Shown here piece by piece: positions 55,139 through 64,000 of a DNA stretch of 64,000 nucleotides. The first letter of the stretch is position 1. Every line of letters starts with the position of its first letter. The translations under genes were made by a program, and so were the position numbers. The notes under the pieces were generated by a model. It was not told the origin of the DNA. It searched no databases and worked only from the letters and a program-made list of their open reading frames with translations. Source of the stretch: JAIOQJ01 sp963718635 (GTDB lineage: Bacteria > Planctomycetota > Planctomycetia > Gemmatales > Gemmataceae); assembly GCA_963718635.1 (NCBI GenBank), contig OY970367.1, positions 4,154,001 to 4,218,000 of the forward strand, given 5' to 3'.

Positions 55139-55345
55139 ATGGCCGGCAGCTCGACCCAATCAGCCCCTAGAACTTGGACCGCTTCTGAACTAAGACAACT
55201 TCCGGCATCGGAACGAGACGAAATAATGAAAACGGCAGCAAAATTAGCGGAGCATGATTACCGTCTCGATAAGCAACTGACTGCTTTCGAGGCATTTGGC
55301 GAGAAAGATCTACAAGGCGACAGTTCCACCACCGAAACGCGGTGA
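55139..55345 (+). CDS. Antitoxin of a MazF-type pair
   Basis: 68 residues from the ATG at 55139, with GGAGGAG seven bases upstream (the frame is also open from 55061). The core, RTWTASELRQLPASERDEIM followed by KTAAKLAEHDYRLDKQLTAF, is an acidic helical short protein of the kind encoded before PemK/MazF toxins in this phylum. The last ~15 residues overlap the toxin gene by 50 bases in another frame, giving tight translational coupling. Confidence 0.75.
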   Translation: MAGSSTQSAPRTWTASELRQLPASERDEIMKTAAKLAEHDYRLDKQLTAFEAFGEKDLQGDSSTTETR

Positions 55346-55673
55346 GATTTGGCTCGTCGATTTTGATCCATCGGTCGGCGCGGAAATTCAAAAGATCCGG
55401 CCTGCCGTGGTCATCAGTCTTGATTCGATCGGGCGCTTGCCACTTCGCATTATTGTGCCGATCACCGATTGGAAGACATCGTATTTCCAATTGCCGTGGT
55501 TCGTCGAATTGCTGCCGTCGCAGTTCAATGGTCTTCGCAAGCATTCCGGCGCCGATGCGTTCCAAACGAAATCGGTTTCGGAACACCGGCTCGTCAGAAA
55601 AATCGGAGAGCTTACCCCGGTTCAACTTGACGCGGTTGCAGATGCGATTGCTCTCTGTGTCGGTGTGCCGTGA
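55296..55673 (+). CDS. MazF/PemK-type mRNA interferase
   Basis: 125 residues from a TTG at 55296. There is no ATG or GTG before the conserved start PPPKRGEIWLVDFDPSVGAE. The MazF fold motifs follow: IRPAVVISLDSIGRLPLRII, VPITDWK, and KHSGADAFQTKSVSEHRLVR with the conserved SxxxxR-like part, then IGELTPVQLDAVADAIALCV. It cleaves mRNA when free of the antitoxin encoded just upstream. Confidence 0.85.
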   Translation: MARKIYKATVPPPKRGEIWLVDFDPSVGAEIQKIRPAVVISLDSIGRLPLRIIVPITDWKTSYFQLPWFVELLPSQFNGLRKHSGADAFQTKSVSEHRLVRKIGELTPVQLDAVADAIALCVGVP

Positions 55674-55750
55674 GCCCGATTTTCAGCACCAAAGTCTAAA
55701 ACATAATTCGATTGTCTCGGCCTTCGGGCGGCGTGAGGCAATTTCGTCCG

Positions 55751-57185
55751 TCAACCCACCCGCTTGAGCATGCCATCCTTGGCACAGGCGATTTCGGCGA
55801 TGCGTTTGATGTCGTAGAAGCGGCAGGCTTCCATGAGGAGACGGCATTCGAACCAGAGGTCGCCATCGACGATCGGCATGAATAGATCGTAGACGTTGTC
55901 CACACCCATATAGACGGGGACGCCGGCTTCGAGCAATTTCGGGATGGGCGCGATCGAATTGTGCAGCGGGCCGTTCATATCGAGTTGCTTCATGCTCAAA
56001 GCTGCGGAGGGGCAGCAGATAACGCTGACGCCGGCGTCCTTCAGCAGCTTGACGATTCGATCCTGTTCGACGAGCGGCTTGGCCGAAACCGAAATGGCGT
56101 GGATGGCGCTAACTCGCCCTTCCAGGCCATGTTCGATTGTCTTGCGAGCGAGCATCTCCGTTTCATTCTCGTAGGGATTGTTCTCCTGATCGACGTGAAC
56201 GTCCAGTTTCTTGTTCAGATCCTTGGCGATCTTCATGATGATATCGACGTGCTTTTCGGGCAGAGGGCGATCCTTAGAAGGAAGGCCGCCCACCAGATCG
56301 GCCATCTCGCAGGCTTTGATGAACCACTTTCGCGACTCATCATCGAGGACGCCTTGCAGCGGCTGCACGCCGATCTCGAAATGGATTTCGTTCTTGAATC
56401 GCTTCTTCACTTCCAAGGCCGCTTCAACGGGCAGAGTGCGCACGGTGCTGTCGGCATCAACCAACGTTCGGCAATAGGTGGTGCCCTGGTCGATCATCTT
56501 TTGCACGCCGCGCGAGATGCGTTCGACGAGATCTTCGAAGGTGTAGTTCTCTTTTAAGTGCTTATAGAGAGCCCACTTTTTTTGCATATCAACCTGACCA
56601 AGACGCAGGTTGTCCATCGAAATAAGATACGCTTTATCGAAGTGCGCGTGATAGTTGGCAAAGCCGCCGAGGTTGGCCACCATCTGTAAGAACTCGGCAT
56701 GCATATCCCAGGGGCGCTTCTGATCGGCGATCTTATATTTGTAAAAGCCTTCCTGATCGCGCTTGATCAACTGCTCGATCGTCAACAACGCTACATCGAT
56801 ATCGGTGATGAGGGGGATGCCGTTCTCGATCGCCATGGTGCGAATGAGATTGCTGTCCGAAGATTCATCGTAGTCGTTGTTGCCGGTCAATACATTGATG
56901 ATGAGGTCGAGGCGGTTTTCCTTGAGAAACGAACGGATATTCGGCTCGCGTCGATCGGCGATCTTGTGCAGCTCCTGATTATCGACGCCGCGTTGAGTCA
57001 GATAGTGATAGGTGCCGGGCGTTGCATAGAGAGAGACGTTGAGATGCTTCAAGCTGCTCGATGGCGGGAAACATGCGATCTTTGTCGGCCGGCTTGCCGG
57101 CGGAAATCAGCACGCTTTTACGCGATTTCTTACCGATCAGTTTGAGGCTGAACGCCAGCATCTCGACCGTGTCGAGCCCTGTCAT
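55751..57185 (-). CDS. MGS-like domain fused to a cytosine-deaminase-like amidohydrolase, one frame change
   Basis: ATG at 57185 with AAGGAG upstream. The frame gives KKSRKSVLISAGKPADKDRM and FPAIEQL, then one extra base at about 57051 must be removed to read KHLNVSLYATPGTYHYLTQR followed by LDLIINVLTGNNDYDES and IPLITDIDVALLTIEQL. That is an MGS domain like the UMP-sensing end of carbamoyl-phosphate synthase. Residues ~165-475 are an amidohydrolase: metal His pair in NYHAHFDKAYLI, then DVHVDQENNPYENE, SAIHAISVSA and Asp in YMGVDNVYDLFMPI, the CodA order. Cytosine deaminase makes uracil; the substrate here is inferred. The fusion suggests a pyrimidine-salvage enzyme with an allosteric head. 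Confidence 0.78.
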
Positions 57186-57304
57186 GACGGCAGTCTCCTT
57201 GACGAATAAACGGAAGTGGATGGGCGCATATTGATCGGTTTACGGGCGCGTGGAACGATGTCAAGCTTGGCCGCGAACGATTAAGGGAGTAGTATCTCAC
57301 CATC

Positions 57305-57754
57305 ATGGCAAAGCGTAAGCATAGTTACGATTATCCTCGGCCGGCCGTCACTGTTGATGTCGCCGTCGTCACCCGTGAAGCGAAGCCGCGCATTCTGCTG
57401 ATTCGCCGAAAGCACGATCCGTTTGCCGGCAGTTGGGCCTTGCCCGGCGGTTTCGTGGACGAAGGCGAACGCCTCATCGATGCCGCCCGGCGTGAACTGC
57501 GCGAAGAGACGAGCGTTGAGGACGTCGAGCTGGAACAGCTTCGCGCCTTCGGCGACCCAGGTCGAGACCCGCGCGGTTGGACCGTCTCCATCGTTTATCT
57601 GGCGCGCGTTCGCTATGAGGACGTAAAGCCCAAAGCGGCCGATGATGCGGCCGAGGCCAAATGGCATCGGCTCGATAGGCCGCCCGCTTTGGCGTTCGAT
57701 CATGCTCGCATTTTGCAGTGCGTTCGTTCCCGGCTTGATGCGTTTGAAGAATGA
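57305..57754 (+). CDS. Nudix hydrolase (ADP-ribose pyrophosphatase-like)
   Basis: 149 residues. The Nudix box is complete in its catalytic part: GGFVDEGERLIDAARRELRE followed by ETSV. The final Gly of the consensus is Ser. PFAGSWALPGG before it and a GDPGRDPRGWTVSIVYLARV strand after it match the NUDIX group that hydrolyses ADP-ribose or similar nucleoside diphosphates. Cytosolic. It lies divergently from the MGS fusion gene. Confidence 0.88.
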   Translation: MAKRKHSYDYPRPAVTVDVAVVTREAKPRILLIRRKHDPFAGSWALPGGFVDEGERLIDAARRELREETSVEDVELEQLRAFGDPGRDPRGWTVSIVYLARVRYEDVKPKAADDAAEAKWHRLDRPPALAFDHARILQCVRSRLDAFEE

Positions 57755-57785
57755 TTGACTTGTCGCCTTATTGAGACTGTTTGCC

Positions 57786-57992
57786 ATGCTCGAAGAACAC
57801 GAACTCGACCTCCTCCGCTGTCCACTCGATCCGAGGCGGGAAGCGAAGCTGGTCTATGACGACACGAAAGTCGTCTGTTCCCGCTGCCGGGTGATGTTCC
57901 GCAGCAAGGAAGGAATCTTGAGCCTGCTTGTGGATGAAGCGGTGCTGCCGGAGGGTTGCGCGAGTGCGAAAGATCTACCTTGCCGGGAATAA
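57786..57992 (+). CDS. Trm112/UPF0434-like small zinc protein
   Basis: 68 residues from the ATG at 57786. LLRCPLDPRREAKLVYDDTK followed by VVCSRCRVMFRSKEGILSLL fits the YcaR/Trm112-like pattern with Cys before CP and a CxxC pair (three Cys in all, C-x-C-S-R-C). The usual family role is a partner or stabiliser of methyltransferases, or uncharacterised in bacteria. It follows the Nudix gene by 31 bases, so is probably cotranscribed. Confidence 0.72.
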   Translation: MLEEHELDLLRCPLDPRREAKLVYDDTKVVCSRCRVMFRSKEGILSLLVDEAVLPEGCASAKDLPCRE

Positions 57993-58042
57993 TGAGAATG
58001 CATCGGCAGGCCGGGAGTCCTGCCGCCACGGAGCAAAAAAAA

Positions 58043-59644
58043 TCAACGAGCCAACGCCTGCCTAATCGCGGATAAGAAGTCTGAAGTGCGGAAAGGCTTT
58101 TGCACAAAGCCGGCGATCCCGCGGCCGGCAAACTGGGAGGTTATCTCGGTAACGCTGTAGCCGCTCATCAGGACGATAGGCAGGTCGGGCTGGAGCGCGT
58201 TCAGAGCGGTTATCGTTTCCAAGCCGTCCATGCGAGGCATCGTAAGGTCGAGCACGACGGCACCAATTTGCTCTCGATTTGCTTGGAAGACTTCTAAACC
58301 TTCTTGGCCGTCTCCGGCGGTAAGCACCGTAAAGCCGGACTGTTTGAGAATAAACGCGGCGATGTTTCGGACGCCGGAATCATCGTCTATTACCAGAACA
58401 GTCGCCGTTCCCCGCCACGATTCCGCGACAGCGGGAACGCCCGGTTCAGTCGTTTCTCTCGTCGAACAAGGGATAACCACGCGAAAACTACTGCCGTGGC
58501 CGGGTTCACTAGAAATTTGCAGTTCACCGTGATGTCCACGCACGATTCCTTGCACAACGGCAAGACCGAGGCCGCGCCCTGTGAACTTCGTCGAGTAGAA
58601 TGGGTCAAAAATCTTCTCTGTGTCTGTCGCGGAGATTCCGCATCCCGTGTCGCTCACTTCGAGCAAGACTGCCGATTCAGTGACTCGTGTCCTCAAGGTT
58701 ATTTTGCCTGTTTTGTCCTCTAATGCCTCGGAAGCGTTGATGACCAAATTCAGGATCAATTGTTCGAGTTGAGTCGCGTCGGCCTCCACGGCGCCTACTG
58801 GGAGCAGATCGTAGACAAGTTCCGCGTTGACCGCGACGGCTGAACTGAGCAGTCCTGTCATTCCTTGTACGAGCTGAGTCAAGTCAACCGGCTGAATGAC
58901 AAATCGGCCTTTGCCGGCGTATGCCAGAATTTGCTGCACCAGATCGGCAGCCCGCCGAGCGTTCTTGGTTACTTCTTCGAGCATCGTGAAAGCGGGAGAA
59001 TCAGGAATCAGCGATCGGGATGCAAGCTCCGCAAATCCCAACACGGGTGTCAGCAGGTTGTTCAAATCATGGGCGACCCCGCCGGCTAAGACTCCCAGGC
59101 TTTCGAGCTTTTGTGCCTGATAGAGCTGTTGTTGGAGCTTATGCCGATCCTCTTCGCCTTTTTGAATCGTGTCGATTAGTTCGTGCTGTCGCATCGAAGA
59201 GACCAGAAGGGCCTCATTCATTGCAGTGGCCCGTCGATGAAAAATCGCCATTTCCGTACAATCGTTTACCTGGATCATGACGGCGGCCGTACGTTCGTTT
59301 GCGTCTGGCAGCGCCCACATCGAATAGGACCAGTAGATGGGCGGTGATTGCTGATGGGCGAGTTCCGATAGCTTGGCAGGCTTGCCTGTTTGCAGTACGC
59401 CGTCAATTGCTGCAGCACAGTCTTTGCGAACGCTTTCCGGCATGATTTCCGAAAAAGTGCGACCGACGAGCCTATCAACTGTCGATTCGACAAGTGACGC
59501 AAAAGCGGGATTTACGTAATGGACGATATGCGAAGGTCCGGTGACGGCAATCAGCGCGAACGGCGAGCGTTCGGCGAATAAGGCGCAACTGCGGATCGCA
59601 TCCGAAGCGTCAGCGTGCGAATACGTAAAGAATTGTGTAACCAT
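58043..59644 (-). CDS. Hybrid PAS sensor histidine kinase with C-terminal receiver
   Basis: 533 residues; GGAG precedes the ATG. Order: PAS (~20-140; YVNPAFASLVESTVDRLVGR and YWSYSMWALPD), a coiled coil (RHKLQQQLYQAQKLESLGVL), H-box AGGVAHDLNNLLTPVLGFAE with the phosphorylated His, N-box LILNLVINASEAL, G boxes DTGCGIS and GRGLGLAVVQGIVRGHHG, then a receiver (VLVIDDDSG, phospho-Asp in AVVLDLTMPRMDG, KPF). No transmembrane segment, so a cytosolic sensor. Last gene of a minus-strand run with a second kinase and KaiC. Confidence 0.92.
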   Translation of the reverse strand: MVTQFFTYSHADASDAIRSCALFAERSPFALIAVTGPSHIVHYVNPAFASLVESTVDRLVGRTFSEIMPESVRKDCAAAIDGVLQTGKPAKLSELAHQQSPPIYWSYSMWALPDANERTAAVMIQVNDCTEMAIFHRRATAMNEALLVSSMRQHELIDTIQKGEEDRHKLQQQLYQAQKLESLGVLAGGVAHDLNNLLTPVLGFAELASRSLIPDSPAFTMLEEVTKNARRAADLVQQILAYAGKGRFVIQPVDLTQLVQGMTGLLSSAVAVNAELVYDLLPVGAVEADATQLEQLILNLVINASEALEDKTGKITLRTRVTESAVLLEVSDTGCGISATDTEKIFDPFYSTKFTGRGLGLAVVQGIVRGHHGELQISSEPGHGSSFRVVIPCSTRETTEPGVPAVAESWRGTATVLVIDDDSGVRNIAAFILKQSGFTVLTAGDGQEGLEVFQANREQIGAVVLDLTMPRMDGLETITALNALQPDLPIVLMSGYSVTEITSQFAGRGIAGFVQKPFRTSDFLSAIRQALAR

Positions 59645-59719
59645 AACGCACTCCGCTGGTGCGAGGTTGAAGCGCTCTCCTTAGCGCTTCGGACTTGGTG
59701 GAGAGTTAGCTTACTGGTC

Positions 59720-61348
59720 TCACTGAGTCAATCTGACCGGTAGATCGGCCAATAACTTAGTTAACGCGTCCAAATCGACCGGCTTTACCAAGTGTCGATC
59801 AAAGCCCGCTTCTTGAGTGCGACGCCGGTCGTCATCGGCGCCCCAGCCTGTCAAGGCGACGAGAAACATATCCTTGCCCCAGCTTTCCAGACGAATGCGG
59901 CGGGCGGCTTCGGTGCCGTTCACTCGCGGCATTCCTAAATCCATCAGCACTACCTCTGGCCGATATTCGGCTGCAACACGCACCGCTGCCTCGCCGTCGT
60001 GAGCAACGCGCGTTTCGTGCCCGAGGATTTCGAGCAGCATGGCGAGCGATTCCGCCGCGTCGGCATTGTCGTCGACAACGAGAATGCGGTGAGTCTGGGT
60101 TACTGGTTTTTCCGAGATTGGCTCCGATTTTTGCGATTCCGCCACGGGAGCGACAGTCGGCAAATAGACGATAAACTCGCTTCCTTTGCCAGGACCATCG
60201 CTGCGCGCTTCGACCCGCCCACCATGCAATCCGACGAATTCTTTCACCAGCGACAAACCGATTCCCAGTCCGCCCTGGGCATGTCGCCATGATGTGTCCA
60301 CCTGTACGAACACGTCGAAGATATGCGGCAGGCGGGCGGGAGGGATGCCGATCCCGGTGTCGCGGACACTGACCGAAACTTCAGCGCCTTCCTGCCGGAC
60401 GGTCAAACAAATCTTGCCTCCCGGCTCGCCGTATTTGGCCGCATTATTCAGCAAGTTTACAAAGACCTGCACCAGACGCGTAATGTCGCCCTCAACGAAA
60501 ATCGGGCCGGGCGCGGGAATGAACGTAAATCGCTGGCCGGCGCGTTGAATCTGCGGCTGGCACACCTCAATGACATCCCGCAACACAATGGCAAAGTCGA
60601 GATGGTTTTTGCGAATTTGCAACTTGCCCGTCGCGATGCGACTCACATCGAGCAGGTCGTTCACCAACTCGGAAAGCTGATGCACCTGACGAGCCATCAT
60701 CAATTGAGTGCTCTCCGCCGCGCTGGAATCGGCGGCCGTCAGCTTTAGCAGTTGAATGCCGGAATTCAGCGCGGCAAGCGGGTTTCGCAATTCATGACTC
60801 AAAACAGCAAGGAACTGATCGCGCACCTGGACGGCCCTTTGCAGCCGGCCGCGCAGCAAATCGGCTTCTTCGGCCATTTCGTGCTGCTTCGTCGCGGCCA
60901 CGATCAGCGCTTCATTCATGGCAGTCGCTCGCTGGCGGTAGTGGGCGATTTCCGTCGCATCGGTCACCTGGATCATCACTCCCTTTGGCCGCTCATCGTT
61001 TCCAAAAATGGCCCAGACAGCGTACGACCAGTAGACGGTGCGCACCTGCAGTTGCCGGTGTTCTTGTTCCGCCAAATCCTGAGAGATGCCAGAGCGAAAA
61101 ACGCGGTCTAAGAGCGCGAGACAACCGTTTTCGGGGCCCTCCGGCACCGCGTCCATAATGAGCCGGCCGACAAGTTCTTCCCGGCGCCTGCCAACGAGGA
61201 GTGCGAATGCAGGGTTGAGATACGAAATAATGTGAGTCGTACCCTCAACCGCAACCATCGGTTGAGACGATCCTTCGGATGTGGATCGGCATAGCCGCAT
61301 GATATCGGCTTTGTGATCCACGTCGTACGTTTCGAGTTCGGCAATCAT
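59720..61348 (-). CDS. Hybrid PAS sensor histidine kinase with C-terminal receiver, second copy
   Basis: 542 residues from the ATG at 61348 (AGGTAAGG upstream; the longer frame to 61435 runs into kaiC). The PAS part (YLNPAFALLVGRRREELVGR, VYWSYAVWAIFGNDERPKGV) is clearly related to that of the kinase at 58043. The kinase core is another type: FLAVLSHELRNPLAALNSGI, VFVNLLNNAAKYG, DTGIGIPPARLPHIFDVFVQ, GGLGIGLSLVKEFVGLHGG. The receiver has ILVVDDNADAAESLAMLL, phospho-Asp in VVLMDLGMPRVNG and HLVKPVD. It starts 10 bases after kaiC, so it is in the same operon. Confidence 0.92.
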   Translation of the reverse strand: MIAELETYDVDHKADIMRLCRSTSEGSSQPMVAVEGTTHIISYLNPAFALLVGRRREELVGRLIMDAVPEGPENGCLALLDRVFRSGISQDLAEQEHRQLQVRTVYWSYAVWAIFGNDERPKGVMIQVTDATEIAHYRQRATAMNEALIVAATKQHEMAEEADLLRGRLQRAVQVRDQFLAVLSHELRNPLAALNSGIQLLKLTAADSSAAESTQLMMARQVHQLSELVNDLLDVSRIATGKLQIRKNHLDFAIVLRDVIEVCQPQIQRAGQRFTFIPAPGPIFVEGDITRLVQVFVNLLNNAAKYGEPGGKICLTVRQEGAEVSVSVRDTGIGIPPARLPHIFDVFVQVDTSWRHAQGGLGIGLSLVKEFVGLHGGRVEARSDGPGKGSEFIVYLPTVAPVAESQKSEPISEKPVTQTHRILVVDDNADAAESLAMLLEILGHETRVAHDGEAAVRVAAEYRPEVVLMDLGMPRVNGTEAARRIRLESWGKDMFLVALTGWGADDDRRRTQEAGFDRHLVKPVDLDALTKLLADLPVRLTQ

Positions 61349-61358
61349 CGCCTTACCT

Positions 61359-62878
61359 CTATTTTTTGGTCGACTTCGACCATTTCGGAGCTGGTTGATC
61401 AACCGGTAGTTCTGAAAAACGCACTTCAGGTACACCCGTGATCAAGCCGTGGTAACCCCTGAGCCGTTCGCCGATGTGCAAACCGTCAGACGTTATATGA
61501 TACTCGCGGATGTCCTTGCTGTGATCGCCCGCGCGCATCTTCACCACCATCAGAACTTTGCGCAGCTGGCCATCTATTTCCACGTAACGCAAGCGGACGA
61601 TATCGTCGCTGAGGAAGGAGATCGCATAAGGGCTGAGCGCTAACTCGGTGAAGCTTTCTATCAGCTCGACGGTGCTTACAATGGTGACGCCCGTCCGGGT
61701 GAGGGCGCCGATCATGCGATAAAGCGATTCGCGAAAATCGTCTCGGAATCCCGGCGCCAAGGCAAGCTCGAAGCCCGCGAGGGAATCGATTACCAGGCGC
61801 TGGCGCCGGTTCTATTCACCGCATCGATGATCTCGCGCATCGTCTCATCGACGGAAAGATCGAGAGGCCGCAGATAAAGAATGTTCAGTTTGCCTTGGTC
61901 CCGGGCATTTTCGAAACCTAACCCGAGAGCAGTAGCTCGCGCGGCATATTCCTCAGGCCTCTCTTCGAAGATGGCCATGATGGCCGCTTCGCCGCTGCGT
62001 AGACCTTCGGCAACGAACTGCGTAGCGAAGATCGATTTGCCGGACCCGGACGGCCCGGCAATCAGCAAGCTGTCTCCCTCCGGAATGCCGCCCCCCATCA
62101 TTGCATCGAGTTCGGCAATGCCGCATGAAAGCCGTTTCCGGTCGGGGGCCTTGTCCCTACGGCCGGTAAGCCCGAAATTGCGCGGAAAAGCCTGGATGCC
62201 GTTCGACGTAATGCGGAACGTGTGCAGGCCCGGAACAGACGCCTGCCCCCGTAGTTTCATCACCTGCAATTTACGAACAATCGAGTTCCGTTCGACCTGT
62301 TGATACATCCAGAAAAGCCCATCGGCGACCGTGAATACCGGATTGTCGCGCAGTTCACCTTCGGTGTATTCGCCAATGAGGAACGTCGTCGCCTGCCAAC
62401 TGGTCAGGTGCAGCGCCAGTCGCTGAATGAAAGCTTGAAGTTCGTGTTCAGCCGTGCCGCCCGCCCCTTTGTGCGCCACCGTTCTAAAGGAATCGACGAC
62501 GACAAGCCCGGGATTGGCTGCCTCAACTTCCTTGATAATCTCGTTCAGAACGGCTTCCAGATCGTTTTCGAGGACGACCTGACTCAGGTTGATGAAACGG
62601 ACGGCGGTGCTCAATTTGGCTGAATCAAAGAAACGAAATTGTTGCTGATACCGCAGCATCTTGAGAGCGGGCTCGCCAAGCACGGTAAAATAGAGGGCGG
62701 GCCGTTCAGCGGTTGCGTTTGCAAAAGCAATCTGATGCGCCAGAGTGGTTTTACCGCCTCCGGGCGCGCCGGCGATGATGTTGAACGAATACTCGGGCAA
62801 CCCGCCGCCCAAAATTTCGTCAAGCCCGGGAACTCCGGTCCGCAGCTGACGTATCGTCACTCGTTCATCGGCACTCAT
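61359..62878 (-). CDS. KaiC-like double-RecA ATPase, one frame change
   Basis: First RecA domain: GVPGLDEILGGGLPEYSFNI and Walker A GAPGGGKTT, LVVVDSFRTV. Second: CGIAELDAMMGGGIPEGDSL and GPSGSGKSIF, catalytic-type FEERPEE, LYLRPLDLSVDE. Near 61790-61797 one base is missing; across it the chain continues LVIDSLAGFELALAPGFRDD and ends with the KaiC tail SFLSDDIVRLRYVEIDGQLR, VVKMRAGDHSKDI, ITSDGLHIGERL. About 506 residues. By my alignment the site equal to KaiC Ser431 is Ser (ISF) but Thr432 is Phe. It overlaps the upstream small gene by four bases and precedes two kinases. Confidence 0.85.
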
Positions 62879-63309
62879 ATTCCGTCCCTACTTTCCACGT
62901 CTGTTCTGCTCTCAAGCGCGTCCGGCCAGACATCGCAAACGAGCCGCAGCGTGAGAGGTTCGCCAATAAATGCGACAAGAAGCGTCAGAAGTTGGGTTGC
63001 AACACTCAAGCCTGCTGCCTGATCGAGCGCAGCTTGTTGCTGATTACCGTGGATGGCCACTCCGTCCAGGGAACCATCTTCGCGCACTTGCACTGCATCA
63101 AGCGCCGGTGTTTCCTTTGTCGCCAGAACCAGCGCACGCGACATGAGAGAGCGAAAGCCAACCACACCCGTTAGCTTCGCCAACGGCTGTCGCAATTTGT
63201 CGCAGACTTGAACGGCGGTATTAACGGTGTCGCCTGAGGTATGTAGTGCCTCTTCCAAAGCGATCAATCGCAAGGCCAAGTTCAGAATTGCGGGCTCTGG
63301 CGTGTTCAT
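62875..63309 (-). CDS. Small protein heading the KaiC operon, unknown
   Basis: 144 residues with a helical, Leu/Ala-rich make-up (NLALRLIALEEALHTSGDTV, SLMSRALVLATKETPALDAV). There is no signal peptide and one Cys in VQVCDKL. The last part (LLTLLVAFIGEPLTLRLVCD followed by VWPD) is hydrophobic but short. It overlaps the kaiC-like gene by four bases, so is cotranscribed and translated with it. Not a KaiB by appearance. Possibly a small sensor or scaffold for the KaiC-kinase module. Confidence 0.6.
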   Translation of the reverse strand: MNTPEPAILNLALRLIALEEALHTSGDTVNTAVQVCDKLRQPLAKLTGVVGFRSLMSRALVLATKETPALDAVQVREDGSLDGVAIHGNQQQAALDQAAGLSVATQLLTLLVAFIGEPLTLRLVCDVWPDALESRTDVESRDGI

Positions 63310-63883
63310 CAGGCCCTATACCAGATGAGAAGCAGATCGAAATACACGTGTGTCACGGTTGCGCGGCAGGTCGCACAGCTGGCTAGCTCAAAGGCGTGAG
63401 TCTGAGACACCCGCCCTCAGTAAGGAGGAACCCGAAGCGAGATGTAAGAAAAGACCTTTCACACCCGAATAGATTAAGATAGCAGGTTTGTCCTGCGCGA
63501 GTCGAAATAAGCGGCGGATCTGACTTTCTGGGGTGCGCGCAACCAATCCATGCGAGCGGCGCGGCGTAAGCCCGCCGTGCTTTCGAACCCACGGGGGGGC
63601 TTACGCCGCGCCGCTCGCTTGAATTGTCAGAACGCCTCCCAAAATATTTTCAACAAAATGCCAAATCGCGAAAATTTTGTCTGTTTTCCCACGATTTAAT
63701 TGGAAAGTGCCTTCGGGAAATATTTCCCGAAGGCACTCTGCTTTTCAACGACTAAGAGGTGGGTTTCGCAAAGCCTCCACCCATAGGCATCAAGTTAAGA
63801 AAAAACTGGTATTTAAAAAAGTCGGAAGTCCTTTCACAATCTCAGGTAGTAACAAAACTGGGATTGGGAGAAGGAGCTTCCGG
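63310..63883. other. Intergenic cluster of three hairpin-repeat families
   Basis: Holds an inverted repeat 63552-63618 (GCGAGCGGCGCGGCGTAAGC family, also 51514-51593), the GTTTTCCCACG repeat copy D at 63683-63740 with palindrome CTTCGGGAAATATTTCCCGA + AG, and the GGTGGGTTTCGCAAAGCC hairpin at 63758-63783. These precede the cut IS element. No gene. Confidence 0.8.
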
Positions 63884-64000
63884 ATGGGAATTCTAACTAA
63901 AGTCGGTGGAGCATTGCAACGGCTGTTTGGTGAAGTTGCGCAGACAGCGGCGGACGACAGTGGTGTGATTCAAAGGACAAGGAAGTTCACTCCGCTATCC
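63884..64000 (+). CDS. IS4-type transposase, N-terminal part only (window edge)
   Basis: ATG at 63884 with AAGGAG upstream opens a frame to the window end: MGILTKVGGALQRLFGEVAQ followed by TAADDSGVIQRTRKFTPLS. This matches the start of a group of IS4-type transposases with an LxRxFGxVA...RQRKFTP pattern. The DDE core lies beyond the window. The upstream end of the IS is probably in the AT-rich run near 63795-63860, though terminal inverted repeats cannot be confirmed. Confidence 0.72.
   Translation, partial: MGILTKVGGALQRLFGEVAQTAADDSGVIQRTRKFTPLS

Overview
The window reads as chromosomal DNA of a planctomycete, probably of the Gemmata/Pirellula breadth of the phylum. Several lineage-typical markers point there: a secreted protein opening with the LETLEDR-type N-terminus (16601-17269), a BBP7-type porin-like protein (36166-37512), a Gly/Tyr-rich protein ending in a TIGR03000-type domain (37742-38484), a zinc-ribbon/membrane/cytochrome c protein (33656-35587) and a ThuA-type secreted protein. 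Genes sit on both strands in short runs separated by intergenic DNA that is unusually rich in inverted repeats. Assignments rest on motifs read by eye and recalled family knowledge; no search was run.

Layout. 1-3.7 kb: a cut TPR protein, an 11-unit 63-bp palindromic tandem array, a PIG-L deacetylase and a decayed multi-copy gene. 3.9-9.7 kb: a nitrilase-family amidase, a zinc-type ABC binding protein plus ATPase with no permease, and a galactofuranose pair (GlfT2-like transferase and UDP-galactopyranose mutase). 10-17 kb: a small secreted protein, a DJ-1/PfpI protein without its cysteine, a large multihaem cytochrome fused to a seven-repeat LVIVD propeller, a lipoprotein and the LEDR protein. 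17.3-24.4 kb: a repeat-dense accessory zone with a second palindromic array, a RAYT transposase with inverted flanks, a RAYT relic, REP hairpins, an LRR protein and an RHS fragment.

24.4-35.6 kb: an RND efflux adaptor and pump, a broken UPF0175/DUF3368 toxin-antitoxin pair, tRNA-Lys, an M20 peptidase and a tRNA/rRNA modification pair (TrhO with a trailing S4-like segment, then an RluA-type catalytic domain). 36-44.7 kb: envelope proteins, ThuA, a COG0523 metallochaperone GTPase and a VPS10-like propeller protein carrying two PDZ domains. 44.8-48.8 kb: PII, a receiver-like protein and PTS enzyme I, followed by cmk-plsC. 48.9-55.7 kb: aldose 1-epimerase, an MmgE/PrpD protein, two paralogous secreted CxxC proteins separated by a PIN toxin pair, and a MazF-type pair. 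55.7-63.3 kb: an MGS/cytosine-deaminase-like fusion, a Nudix hydrolase, a Trm112-like protein and a four-gene KaiC/hybrid-histidine-kinase operon. The window ends inside an IS4-type transposase.

Two themes cut across the window. First, at least ten otherwise intact genes are broken by single-base frame changes (glf, LRR, TIGR03000, PDZ propeller, receiver, ptsI twice, PIN antitoxin twice, MGS fusion, kaiC). That density fits uncorrected assembly indels better than gene death, so these are annotated as frameshifted CDS. Second, several dispersed hairpin families recur between genes. The most striking is the 63-bp array (797-1460, 17627-17915), in which different copies keep different palindromes by paired changes in both arms.
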